Below the pieces are notes generated by a model. That model saw only the letters and a program-made list of their open reading frames with translations. It made no database searches and was not told where the DNA came from. From NCBI GenBank assembly GCA_050633325.1, contig JBOEGH010000013.1:1-64000 (forward strand): 64,000 nt of DNA. The letters run 5' to 3'. Position numbers and translations under genes: made by a program. Below are positions 39,363-47,902 of this stretch, piece by piece. Origin of the DNA: UBA1672 sp050633325. Lineage in GTDB: Bacteria; Pseudomonadota; Alphaproteobacteria; Micavibrionales; Micavibrionaceae. How positions within the stretch are numbered: the first letter of the stretch is position 1; each line of letters starts with the position of its first letter.

Positions 39363-39417
39363 AATACTATATAATAGTATTATAATAACTATGTTCGTTT
39401 TACGCCTATTCTGGCGT
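39363..39417 (+). promoter_or_regulatory. Palindrome over a -10-like element plus a leader hairpin upstream of the lipoprotein gene
   Basis: AATACTAT (39363-39370) and ATAGTATT (39374-39381) form a perfect inverted repeat with a 3-bp spacer that covers a TATAAT at 39370-39375; a second TATAAT lies at 39381-39386. Further on, ACGCC-TATTCT-GGCGT (39402-39417) can form a small hairpin 13 bp before the GTG start. A repressor site over the promoter and a structured leader are plausible. No good -35 box was found. Confidence 0.35.
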
Positions 39418-39430
39418 TCTAAATATTCAA

Positions 39431-40312
39431 GTGACCATCGCATTGAAGAAGCTAGTAAAAACTATTGCTGTGACTTTTTACCTAATCATTTTAGGTGGTC
39501 TAAGCGCGTGCTCGATATTTGAAAATAATTCAAGTACTGCAATCAATACCTTAGCTGCACCACGTACGGACATGGCGGGGGATTTCGATTCTAAAACAGC
39601 GGACAAGCGCTTCTCTCCCATCAAGGGGATAAACAGTGACAGGCTTTTCTCAGAAAAACTTGGTGGTGACGAACGTACTGACCGTTTAGAAAACACCGTA
39701 CAACGCATTCGCGATGATGTTGATGAAGTAATGCCATCGATAAAACGATTAGTCGCAATAGAAACAGAAATAGAAGATTTAGTCGGACAATTGAAAACTT
39801 TATTGTCTGAGCCTAAAATAACTGAAGTTAATTCAGAGGTTATTCCAAACAACGAATCAGAATTACAACCACCTCTGGTAAATGAAGAAACGAATGCTCC
39901 TACCGCTGCTCCTACTCCACTTGTTAGCGCAGACAAAGAAGAAACCAAAATCAAAGAGAAAAAACAGCCTGAAAATAATGGAAAAACCTCCATTAAAGAT
40001 TTGAGAATTGGCGAACACGCAGATAAAACACGTATCGTCATTGACGCAACAGCAAAAATAACAACTAAACTTGACTTTGATAACGAAGAATTACTACTTC
40101 TTATAAAAACAGATGCGCCCGAATACAGTTTCTCACCACAAAAAATAAGCAACAAAGCAAAAATCATTGATGATGTAACTGTTGTAAAAGATCAAAACGG
40201 GCATGAAATAATTATTTCACTCAATGCGGGCAAATCTATTTCCAAGATAGTAACGATCAAAAAAGATACGAAAAACCCTTTATACAGACAGTATTTCGAT
40301 ATATTCCATTAA
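39431..40312 (+). CDS. AMIN-like domain lipoprotein, possible accessory protein of the surface/fimbrial locus
   Basis: A 293-residue envelope protein. A hydrophobic N-terminus ends in lipobox LSAC, so it is a lipoprotein with acylated Cys near residue 27. A helical, coiled-coil-prone stretch (about 78-128, with RLENTVQRIRDDVDEV) and a Pro/Ala/Glu linker lead to a C-terminal beta domain of about 100 residues with SIKDLRIGEHADKTRIVID. This pattern matches AMIN domains, which bind peptidoglycan or assembly machines in the periplasm. The start is GTG 39431 or an in-frame TTG at 39443; neither has a strong ribosome site. It faces the 3' end of the pilin operon. A role in anchoring the fimbrial system is only inferred. 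Confidence 0.6.
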   Translation: MTIALKKLVKTIAVTFYLIILGGLSACSIFENNSSTAINTLAAPRTDMAGDFDSKTADKRFSPIKGINSDRLFSEKLGGDERTDRLENTVQRIRDDVDEVMPSIKRLVAIETEIEDLVGQLKTLLSEPKITEVNSEVIPNNESELQPPLVNEETNAPTAAPTPLVSADKEETKIKEKKQPENNGKTSIKDLRIGEHADKTRIVIDATAKITTKLDFDNEELLLLIKTDAPEYSFSPQKISNKAKIIDDVTVVKDQNGHEIIISLNAGKSISKIVTIKKDTKNPLYRQYFDIFH

Positions 40313-40402
40313 GAATATAATAAATACAAAGCAATAAATAAAATATTAGCTTGAGATAAACAGCATATATAACCTTTCATATGCCAGATAACCAAACCTA
40401 TA

Positions 40403-40912
40403 CTAATTATCGAATATGATTTCAATCTCAATATTACGAGTAAGAGTTTGATCTTGATAACTCATATTACCGCGAGTTTCCAAACGACCATAAAGCCAAA
40501 ATTGCGCCTCTCCATTTACGTCGGTGCGTTTATTTTCAGGGCCTGATTGGATATTTTTTAACGACATTGATGTTCCCAAAGTACCTGGAATTAAAAGGTC
40601 ATCGCTGTCTGTGATACTAACAGTATAATTAGTTAATGGAGGCCCATCTGTAACCGTATATATACCGCGCTGCGGATCATCTATAAAGAAAATATCAGAT
40701 GTTTTTGTTACCGTACCACCGCTAGCAATATCAATATTTTCTACATTCAAAAAATCCAAAAGAGCAAACTTACCAAACGAAAAATTCTGATCTGTTGTAA
40801 CAGTCTGGGCAGAAACAACAGACGGAAAGAACATAAACACACATGACGCATACTTTAAAACATTGATGTTAAAGCGACTAGTTTTTCTATTATTTGGTTT
40901 CAGTTTAGTCAT
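40403..40912 (-). CDS. DUF4402-type fimbrial subunit, possible minor or tip pilin
   Basis: A secreted protein of about 169 residues with a signal peptide ending at VSA-QT. The mature part has the DUF4402 layout: an early FSFGKFALLD strand, an ITDSDDLLIPG segment, a GEAQFWLYGRLE strand and a final NIEIEIIFDN strand, which resembles a donor/acceptor edge strand of pilins. It is more divergent than the two upstream pilins. ATG 40912 is taken as start; ATG 40927, directly after the chaperone stop TAG, is in frame and equally possible. It is the last gene of the chaperone-containing operon. Confidence 0.65.
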   Translation of the reverse strand: MTKLKPNNRKTSRFNINVLKYASCVFMFFPSVVSAQTVTTDQNFSFGKFALLDFLNVENIDIASGGTVTKTSDIFFIDDPQRGIYTVTDGPPLTNYTVSITDSDDLLIPGTLGTSMSLKNIQSGPENKRTDVNGEAQFWLYGRLETRGNMSYQDQTLTRNIEIEIIFDN

Positions 40913-40927
40913 ACACACCCAACACAT

Positions 40928-41740
40928 CTAGAATTGTGCAGTAGTTTCATTAAATATATTACCATCATCATCGGAATATACTATATTTATCTTCCCCTTA
41001 CCGCGTGGGTCAACCTTCAAAGGGAGGTTAATAATGCGTTTTTCAACATCAGTAAATACGTTTAAATTAGATAGCGCCCCTATTCGATCACCATTTAAAT
41101 AAGCCCTAATAGAGCCCAAAGTCCCTATATTACCGTTTCTTGTAACAGTCAGATGTAGCTCCCCAGCAACAGAGTTAACTGATTTAGCCTGCCCTTGTGG
41201 TTTATAAGAAATATCCTTAATTTCCGTTTCAACATTAACATCACCATGGCGAATGACAACTGGGATAGAAACGCCTAAATTCATCTTCATTGAAACTGTA
41301 ACATTGCCCGAAGGGTTATTTTTTTCCGCTTCCTCTTGTGACAAAGTATCATAACGCGTTGCCACTAGATGAAAACGGTACTCACCATCCGGTAGTGCCT
41401 CAGGTTTTCTAACAGATATACGAATTTTTTGACGCCCACCCGGTGATACTTCAAACTGTTTAGGAGAAATTCTTACATGTTTATCAGGATTAAAAAATTC
41501 AGAATTAGGGGTATCTAGCTTTTCATAAGAGCCATCCTCATTCTGAAGGTAATGAATTGTGCTTATGCGATAGAGCCCTGGCTTATCAAATATATTTAAA
41601 ATAGTGACCTCACCACTACGATCACGAGGCTCTATAACCACTCTACGCGGTACGATATCAACACGAGCTTCTGCAATTTTGGGAAAGTAAGACAGAACAA
41701 TTAAAGTTACCAGAAAGGCATTCGCAAGTAATTTTTTCAT
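40928..41740 (-). CDS. PapD-like periplasmic pilus chaperone
   Basis: A 270-residue periplasmic protein with signal peptide ending at AEA-RV. The first domain has the chaperone beta-sandwich order, with RVVIEPRDRSGEVTILN and the conserved VSPGGRQKIRISVRKP strand that in classical chaperones donates to pilin subunits. A second domain follows (ISYKPQGQAKSVNS onward). PapD-like chaperones stabilise pilins by donor-strand complementation and deliver them to the outer-membrane usher. Here the gene lies between two pilins and a third DUF4402 subunit, opposite a usher-like barrel, which fits this role. It is separated from the pilins by a terminator, so it is probably expressed less. Confidence 0.82.
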   Translation of the reverse strand: MKKLLANAFLVTLIVLSYFPKIAEARVDIVPRRVVIEPRDRSGEVTILNIFDKPGLYRISTIHYLQNEDGSYEKLDTPNSEFFNPDKHVRISPKQFEVSPGGRQKIRISVRKPEALPDGEYRFHLVATRYDTLSQEEAEKNNPSGNVTVSMKMNLGVSIPVVIRHGDVNVETEIKDISYKPQGQAKSVNSVAGELHLTVTRNGNIGTLGSIRAYLNGDRIGALSNLNVFTDVEKRIINLPLKVDPRGKGKINIVYSDDDGNIFNETTAQF

Positions 41741-41776
41741 AGTGTTTCCTATCGCTTTTTAAGGACATTAACACGT

Positions 41777-41806
41777 AAAAAAACCTGCCACAAGTGACAG
41801 GTTTTT
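41777..41806 (-). terminator. Intrinsic terminator/attenuator between pilin genes and chaperone gene
   Basis: On the minus strand AAAAACCTGTCAC-TT-GTGGCAGGTTTTTTT forms a 13-bp stem with one G-T wobble, ending in seven T. It lies 24 bp after the pilin stop and before the chaperone gene on the same strand. This is a textbook intrinsic terminator. Partial read-through would give abundant pilin and less chaperone, as in other fimbrial operons. Confidence 0.85.
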
Positions 41807-41829
41807 ATTAATTATATATTGTCTGGATA

Positions 41830-42486
41830 TTAGTAACTTACAGTCACATCGAAAGAACCAGTATATGGCGCAGTCTCGTTGATTGTGTCACCTTCAGCAG
41901 CAGTGATAGTTGCACCGATAGAAAGAGTGTTTGTACCACCACCAAAAGAACTGGAGAAAGTTTCAGTAAATGATACTGAACCACTACTTAGGTCTCTAGG
42001 TGCTGATTCTGTACCACCATTATAGCTTGTCAAAAAGCCATCAAGAGCCAATGTATTAAATCCTGATGTAGGAACAGAAACATTATCGATTGTGACATTC
42101 AAAGTAGATGTATCAACAGCATCAGATAGATTTATCAGCGCAGCTTGAGCGTTTGTGTCATCAACAACAGATGCCACAGCCTGAACATCAGTACCATCCG
42201 CACCTGTCTCAATAGCAGCAGCAGATAAAACACCGCCAGAACTAACAGTAGCAGTTGCGCCCATATCTTCATCACTTTCACCACCGGCAGAACCATCAAC
42301 ACCAGGAACCAAGGCAACAACACCAAAGTTAAGACCGGTATTCCCCAAAGCAGCTGTGATTGAGTTATTAACAGTTACGCTTGACGTAACGTTAGCAACA
42401 TTGGCCTGAGCCATTGCATTAGATGACAAAATAGCGGCAGAAAGAAATGACGCAGTGTATAATGCTTTTTTCATAGATTTTTTCAT
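41830..42486 (-). CDS. DUF4402-type pilin, probable structural subunit
   Basis: A 218-residue secreted protein with signal peptide ending at AMA-QA (residue 26). The mature chain is low in charge and rich in Ser, Thr, Gly, Ala and Val, with an early LNFGVVALVPG strand and a C-terminal APYTGSFDVTVSY strand typical of DUF4402 proteins. The C-terminal strand is almost identical to that of the upstream pilin, so the two are paralogues. A ribosome site AAAGGAA precedes ATG 42486. It is followed at once by a strong terminator, which suggests that it and its neighbour are the major subunits. Confidence 0.75.
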   Translation of the reverse strand: MKKSMKKALYTASFLSAAILSSNAMAQANVANVTSSVTVNNSITAALGNTGLNFGVVALVPGVDGSAGGESDEDMGATATVSSGGVLSAAAIETGADGTDVQAVASVVDDTNAQAALINLSDAVDTSTLNVTIDNVSVPTSGFNTLALDGFLTSYNGGTESAPRDLSSGSVSFTETFSSSFGGGTNTLSIGATITAAEGDTINETAPYTGSFDVTVSY

Positions 42487-42525
42487 TTTAAATAATTCCT
42501 TTATTTCTATTAATCTTCACTTTGC

Positions 42526-43107
42526 CTAGTACGCAACAGTTACATCGAAAGAACCAGTATATGGCGTTGTCTCAGTGTAATCATTTGCACCAGCACCAAC
42601 AATACGAGCACCAATTGCAATCGTACTACCTGCGCCTGCATTATCTGCATAAGTTAGAGTAAATGGTGTACCGACAGTCGCCGACTGTTCAGAAAGCTCA
42701 CCATTGCGACGGTAAGTGAAAGTATCCATTGCAAATGATTCGCCATTATTAGCAGGACCAACAACATTACTAATTGTAACTTGAAGAGTAGCAGTGTCTG
42801 CCGCGTCCGTTACTGTTACAATAGCAGGCTGCGCCGCGCTGTCATCAACGATTGCAATAGCAGATGTACCAGCACCATCAGCCGTAACCACCAATGTGCC
42901 ATCGGTACCCATAACCGCATTAACATTATTTGTACCATCAGGAACAGCAACAATAACACCAAAATCAATACCTTGAGTTGGAGTGACAGTGACAGTATTT
43001 TGTACGGAAGCAGTTACAGGAACAGAAACCTGCGCCATAGCCGGTGATACGAATGCGCCGCACATAAGGGCAGCAACCAGTATCTTTTTAGTTTTGATTT
43101 GTCTCAT
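42526..43107 (-). CDS. DUF4402-type pilin, paralogue of the downstream pilin
   Basis: A 193-residue secreted protein with signal peptide ending at AMA-QV (residue 25). It shares the overall pattern with the next gene: IDFGVIVAVPDG early, VTVTDAADTATLQVTI in the middle, and TPYTGSFDVTVAY at the C-terminus. It contains one TYRRNGELS segment that is more polar than the rest. It is the promoter-proximal gene of the pilin operon, 39 bp upstream of the second pilin and divergent from the usher-like gene across 133 bp. Whether it or its paralogue forms the main shaft cannot be told. Confidence 0.75.
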   Translation of the reverse strand: MRQIKTKKILVAALMCGAFVSPAMAQVSVPVTASVQNTVTVTPTQGIDFGVIVAVPDGTNNVNAVMGTDGTLVVTADGAGTSAIAIVDDSAAQPAIVTVTDAADTATLQVTISNVVGPANNGESFAMDTFTYRRNGELSEQSATVGTPFTLTYADNAGAGSTIAIGARIVGAGANDYTETTPYTGSFDVTVAY

Positions 43108-43240
43108 GAAAATAACTCCTTTATTTTGAAACTTTGAATTAAAACTTTACACGCAGTCAGAACACTTTACAATCTAATTATTAACATTAGCTTAATTATA
43201 CTCCTTAATTTTCAAATCAACCCCTAAAGTTACATGTTTT

Positions 43241-46200
43241 ATGCCAACATATTCTTTTAAACAATTATCTGTTTTGTGTTTTTTATTGGGCTACACCGTA
43301 TACCCAAGCACTATATATGCCAGTGATAATGACATTAAACAACAAAATTTAAAAGCATTAGCAAAAAAATTTGTGGGTGCACTTGATCCTATTTATGCTG
43401 TTGAAAAAAGCAAAACACAAGTCGCATCCAAAGGATTATCGAACGTTTCAGACGGAACCACCCTACTATTTCGACCACTTGTGGGACAACTTATCTTTGA
43501 CACTGATATCTTTGCGATAAAAAGAAATAATCAAATTTATTTATCTCTATCGGATATCGTCTTCGTCTTTAGCATACCAATAGAATTTAATGACACAACA
43601 GGTGTGGGCTCAGGATGGTTCCTGCGTGAAGATTGGCTTATAGACATCAACATACCTGATAAAAAAGTTGTCTCTCGCGGTGAGGAATATCATGTTTATG
43701 ATACAGACGCGGTATTCGAGGATGGCCTTACCTTCATATCTGCCAAAGCAATCGAAGACTGGATGGGATTTAAGTTTGAATTTGACTTCTCCCAACAATA
43801 TATAAAAGTTGAATCGTCATACCCCATTCCCACCGTTGATCGTTTTCGACGCCAAGAACGCAAAATAGACCTTATCACCCAAAACAATATAGCCACATTA
43901 CCAAGAACCCCGCAGGCTAAAAGGACAATAGCTCTAAGCGCACTGAACATAAACGAACGTGTCAGATATAACCGCCCTGGAACATCGAAAGTTGGTAAAT
44001 ATGTTGAATCAACAAACATATCATCAGATGGGCAAATTTTAGGGCATGAATCACGAATCAATATAAATCGCGACAGCGAAGATGGCATAAAGAGTGTTGT
44101 AGCCCATCTATCCAACAGATCTGAAAATGCTGATTTACTAGGCCCTCTAAAGGCCACATATTATGAGGCGGGGGACATCACTTCCAGTCCTGTTTCCTTA
44201 AGCGGCGGCTCATCCCCCGGACTTGGCGCACGTGTAACAAACAACCCTTTACAAACAAACGATTTTCAAACAACCATCATAGAGGGAACAAGTATACCTG
44301 ACTGGGATGTTGAGCTTTACCGTAACGGCGCATTAATAGAAACACAACGTGTCGCAAATAATGGAGAGTATCGCTTCACTGATATAGCCTTGTTCGCTGG
44401 AGACAACGATTTTGAAATTCTTTTCTACGGCTTACAAGGGGAAATAAGAAAAGAGACAGTGAACATTCCCGTAAACGAAAAACTGCTTCTTTCACAAAAG
44501 GGTATCTATGATGTTTCCCTTACAGTAGACGGAACACAAACATACGAAAAAACACCATCCGATGATGAAGATACAGACAAACTTGACTTTTCCGCGCAAT
44601 ACAGCACCGTTTTAGGGGGGAATTATATTTCCCTTGGACTGCGATCCACCCCAACTGACGGAGACCGCCTTAACTTTTTGAGCGCAGGGACAAACTTTGT
44701 TCTTAATGAAACAATATTCGGAGCAACTTTTGGAATAGACGACCAATCTGAAATGGCTGCCGCATTCTCTGCTCGTAGGAATATTGGTGACTGGAAATTA
44801 TCGGCGGGACTTAGACTAGAAACTGACCAGTACGCATCAATAGACACCATAAATAACAATATTCTAAGAGCCGATATAAGTGCAAATAGGACTCTTAAAA
44901 AAGGAGGTTGGTTTCAAGGGGGAAACCTTCTCTTTAATAGTAATTACAACTATTTCAATAGTGGAGAAAGCCAACACAGCCACAACTTTGGTGCATCAGC
45001 TAATATTCAAGGCTTCAATATCAATAACTCATTAGCCTTCGACGGATATGATTACGAAGATGCACGTGAAGACGAACTCGGTTACAGCTTTAGCTTACGT
45101 AGAAACCTTGGACGCGCCTATGTTCGTGGAGGATTTGATTACAGAATACTTCCCGTGTCACAAATTGAGAGATATTTTGCCCAAGGGTATTACCGTTTTG
45201 GCAACAACAAAACCGTTGACCTACTTTGGGATCACAACCCAGTAGACGATTTTTCATCGGCAAGATTAAACCTCACATACCAAAACGAATACTTTCGCAC
45301 AACTCCTTTTCTTGAAGCGACATCAAGCGATGACATCCGCGCAGGCGTGAACCTTAACTTCAGTCTGGTTAACACCAAAAGGCAACTGACGCCGGAAATC
45401 ACAAGCGTTAATGTGATCGGTCGCGGAATTGTTAATGCTCATGTATATTTGGATCATGATGGCGACCTTATTTTTAACGAAGAAATAGATGAGCCGTTGG
45501 CCGAAGTTATGGTGCAAAGCTTAAATGCCAGAAAAAGAAGTGATACTGATGAAAACGGATACGCTGTATTAACCGGACTTTCCCCGGGTGTGCCAACGGA
45601 TATCATAATAAATCAAGACACCCTACCCGACCACCTGATGGTACCCGGGCGCCCAGGACGATCCATCCTTCCCCTTGGTGGGCAACGCCACGATTTCGAC
45701 ATACCCATTCATATGGCCGGCGAAGTTGATGGAACTACATACCTAAAAACAACAACTGGAGAGAAGAAAAATATTGGCCGCTTCTTCTTACAACTGCACC
45801 CTATGGACGGGCGCAGCAATGAAACAATTGATGCGCAAGTTGCATTCGACGGGTTCTACCTATTCTCCAAAGTACCTCCAGGGCGATATCTGTTAAAACC
45901 TAAACCACCAAAAAATAAGAAAAGCTTAGGCAACCCAACTCCAGAAATCATAACTATCACCTATAAAGGGGACATTGTTCCTGCTACTGATTTGCTTTTC
46001 AAAGAAAACCGCGGATTTGTCGAATATGATATTATTTCAGAATTAGACGAAAACCACATTACAAACTTTGCATCTGATCTATCATATGAATACAGCATGG
46101 CACTGCAATCAAAAGGAAAAAGCAGCCTAGGAACCATGCTCCAAGGTTTAATGATGAAGATGTATGGTAATAATGCATTAGATGGACTAAGCAAAACAAA

Positions 46201-46381
46201 TCAAACTATTGACGGGTATGATATATATAGCGGTTCAAAGCAAGATTTACATGATGCCTGTGGTAAACTAATTATGAATAATATATCTTGTAAAATGCGA
46301 ATTACTGTTAAAGATACAGCTGGAACAAAGGTATCAAACAGCACCGATATAGCAAAACTGGACACTAATAAGCACAATTAG
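43241..46381 (+). CDS. Non-classical usher-like outer-membrane protein with carboxypeptidase-regulatory-like domains
   Basis: A 1046-residue outer-membrane protein with a signal peptide of about 28 residues. The N-terminal domain (70-200) has a PLVGQLIFDTDIFA / IYLSLSDIVFV pattern like alternative-class ushers. A segment with IPDWDVELYRNGALIETQRV, YRFTDIALFAGDNDFEILFYG and then barrel strands matches the plug-to-barrel part of usher relatives. After the barrel (to about 720) come domains with a calcium-like DHDGDLIFNEEIDEPLAEV loop and carboxypeptidase-regulatory-like folds, then a 120-residue tail whose end faintly recalls SPOR. It is divergent from the pilin-chaperone operon and is the only candidate for the secretion pore, so I infer it exports these fimbriae. 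Confidence 0.72.
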   Translation: MPTYSFKQLSVLCFLLGYTVYPSTIYASDNDIKQQNLKALAKKFVGALDPIYAVEKSKTQVASKGLSNVSDGTTLLFRPLVGQLIFDTDIFAIKRNNQIYLSLSDIVFVFSIPIEFNDTTGVGSGWFLREDWLIDINIPDKKVVSRGEEYHVYDTDAVFEDGLTFISAKAIEDWMGFKFEFDFSQQYIKVESSYPIPTVDRFRRQERKIDLITQNNIATLPRTPQAKRTIALSALNINERVRYNRPGTSKVGKYVESTNISSDGQILGHESRININRDSEDGIKSVVAHLSNRSENADLLGPLKATYYEAGDITSSPVSLSGGSSPGLGARVTNNPLQTNDFQTTIIEGTSIPDWDVELYRNGALIETQRVANNGEYRFTDIALFAGDNDFEILFYGLQGEIRKETVNIPVNEKLLLSQKGIYDVSLTVDGTQTYEKTPSDDEDTDKLDFSAQYSTVLGGNYISLGLRSTPTDGDRLNFLSAGTNFVLNETIFGATFGIDDQSEMAAAFSARRNIGDWKLSAGLRLETDQYASIDTINNNILRADISANRTLKKGGWFQGGNLLFNSNYNYFNSGESQHSHNFGASANIQGFNINNSLAFDGYDYEDAREDELGYSFSLRRNLGRAYVRGGFDYRILPVSQIERYFAQGYYRFGNNKTVDLLWDHNPVDDFSSARLNLTYQNEYFRTTPFLEATSSDDIRAGVNLNFSLVNTKRQLTPEITSVNVIGRGIVNAHVYLDHDGDLIFNEEIDEPLAEVMVQSLNARKRSDTDENGYAVLTGLSPGVPTDIIINQDTLPDHLMVPGRPGRSILPLGGQRHDFDIPIHMAGEVDGTTYLKTTTGEKKNIGRFFLQLHPMDGRSNETIDAQVAFDGFYLFSKVPPGRYLLKPKPPKNKKSLGNPTPEIITITYKGDIVPATDLLFKENRGFVEYDIISELDENHITNFASDLSYEYSMALQSKGKSSLGTMLQGLMMKMYGNNALDGLSKTNQTIDGYDIYSGSKQDLHDACGKLIMNNISCKMRITVKDTAGTKVSNSTDIAKLDTNKHN

Positions 46382-46391
46382 TATCGCTGCT

Positions 46392-46838
46392 TTAAAAATC
46401 ACCTACATCACACTGCAAACACGTAATTCCATTTTTTCGCCACATATCTACTACTTGCTGCCGATCATCAACGGCGAATAAGATATCTTTTCCCTCACCT
46501 TGCAATTTAAGTAAGATTTCCTCCTTAATTACATTATCGGCACGGTTATCGCCGTCGGCTCTCATCTCCAGCCGTTCAAAAGGTATCTCATTCCATATAA
46601 GCCATTGCTCTGTTACCTTGCGATCACGCTCAGAACGACCGGAAGTAATCACAACATCATATTTACCGCTATCCCAAATAGTTCTATACAGCTCAACAAT
46701 TGGAAGATTGGGAGAATCATCACCCATCAAATCATTAAACGATTCCCAATCAGGTTTGTCCTGATCCAAGAATTTACGCCTATGACATATATCCGCAAGC
46801 GTACCATCAATATCAAATATAACTGTTTTCATCACCAT
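46392..46838 (-). CDS. HAD-superfamily phosphatase, polynucleotide-kinase 3'-phosphatase-like
   Basis: Soluble enzyme of 148 residues. HAD motif I is VIFDIDGTLADICHR with the nucleophilic Asp, motif II is VITSGRSERDR, a Lys-containing segment precedes motif IV, and motif IV is LFAVDDRQQVVDMW. The short chain, without a large cap, fits the acid-phosphatase/PNK-phosphatase branch often used on nucleotides or nucleic-acid ends. ATG 46838 or 46832 may be the true start. It ends 10 bp from the convergent usher-like gene. Substrate unknown. Confidence 0.8.
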   Translation of the reverse strand: MVMKTVIFDIDGTLADICHRRKFLDQDKPDWESFNDLMGDDSPNLPIVELYRTIWDSGKYDVVITSGRSERDRKVTEQWLIWNEIPFERLEMRADGDNRADNVIKEEILLKLQGEGKDILFAVDDRQQVVDMWRKNGITCLQCDVGDF

Positions 46839-46888
46839 CGGCCTATATAAGCACAGTCAAGTTATAGCGTTCAACATTTATAAAATAC

Positions 46889-47737
46889 TTAAGATTTTCT
46901 AGAAGAAAGATATGCAGCAAACATTATAATACAACCACCAGCCGCCATAGACACCCCTACCTCCTCGCCTAAGATCAAATAAGCCAATACAATACCGTAT
47001 ATAAGCTCCAGCATCGTCACAATACTTATGGTTTTTGCAGCAATAAAACGAGAAGAATAAATGTAAAGTGTATGGGCAATCGCAGTGCAAATAACACCAT
47101 TGAAAAACAAATATATCCAATCCATAGCCATCACAGTTTCTTGCATTAGGAAAACTATTGGAGATGTAATAACCAGTGCCACAAAGCATTGATACAGCGT
47201 CAAATTAAGTGGTGAGTAACTTGCGACATATTTCTTATTAACCAATAATATAAAAGCGTAGCTTGCCCCGGACAGTATCCCCCAGACAACCCCTTGGCCA
47301 TAATCTTCGGATAAGTCAATCTCAGGAACGATGAGCCAAACACCAAAGCAACACAAAAACGCCAAAGCAACATCCCTTAATTTTAAAACAGTGCGAAAAA
47401 ACACTGGCTCTAGAAATGTTGTAAAAAAAGGAAATGTGGCAAAGGTCAACAAGCCTATGGCAACGCTTGATAGCTTTATAGAATGAAAAAACGCATACCA
47501 ATGAAAACTTAGCAAAGCTCCCAACGCAATAAAAACAAAAGCATCTTTTACTGTTTTAGGCAAAATACTTTCCTTGCGACACTTCAGTATCAAAACCAAA
47601 GCAGCAGAAGCAAATAACACACGCCCAAAAACTATAAAAACAGCAGATGTTGTTACAAGCTTGCTTAACAACCCTGTAACTCCGACAAGAAAAACTGATA
47701 TATGCAGCCCAATTAAGGCTTTGTGCTCTTCATTCAT
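46889..47737 (-). CDS. EamA/DMT-family transporter
   Basis: Inner-membrane protein of about 282 residues with ten hydrophobic segments arranged as two five-helix repeats, the EamA pattern. It has an early GVTGLLSKLV segment, VFGRVLFASAALVLIL, and in the second half the IAHTLYIYSSRFIAAKTISIV and LGEEVGVSMAAGGCIIM segments. Members export or import amino acids, sugars or other metabolites; the substrate is not predictable. ATG 47737 is chosen because NEEHKALIGLHISVFL aligns with the usual family start; in-frame ATGs at 47755 and 47806 would add 6 or 23 residues. Confidence 0.85.
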   Translation of the reverse strand: MNEEHKALIGLHISVFLVGVTGLLSKLVTTSAVFIVFGRVLFASAALVLILKCRKESILPKTVKDAFVFIALGALLSFHWYAFFHSIKLSSVAIGLLTFATFPFFTTFLEPVFFRTVLKLRDVALAFLCCFGVWLIVPEIDLSEDYGQGVVWGILSGASYAFILLVNKKYVASYSPLNLTLYQCFVALVITSPIVFLMQETVMAMDWIYLFFNGVICTAIAHTLYIYSSRFIAAKTISIVTMLELIYGIVLAYLILGEEVGVSMAAGGCIIMFAAYLSSRKS

Positions 47738-47828
47738 ACGTGACGTATACTTCATGATAATTTGAAATGTATATAGAAAAATCAATTTTATGATAGAATT
47801 CCACACAAATCTACAACGTCTACGAAAA

Positions 47829-47861
47829 CACCACCCATGTTTAATATAATCATGGATGGTG
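47829..47861 (-). terminator. Intrinsic terminator of the heavy-metal efflux operon
   Basis: On the minus strand CACCATCCATG and CATGGGTGGTG pair over 11 bp with one T-G wobble and an 11-nt loop, followed by TTTT. It lies 40 bp downstream of the stop codon of the CzcA-type pump gene, the last gene of that operon. Confidence 0.75.
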
Positions 47862-47902
47862 CTATTTGATAATAAGTATTTTTATCGTAAATAAATCGCT
47901 TT

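Noticed and set aside
39478..40167. 229-codon minus-strand frame opposite the lipoprotein gene
   Set aside because: Ser-rich shadow of the plus-strand gene, which has a lipobox and an AMIN-like domain; no independent signal.
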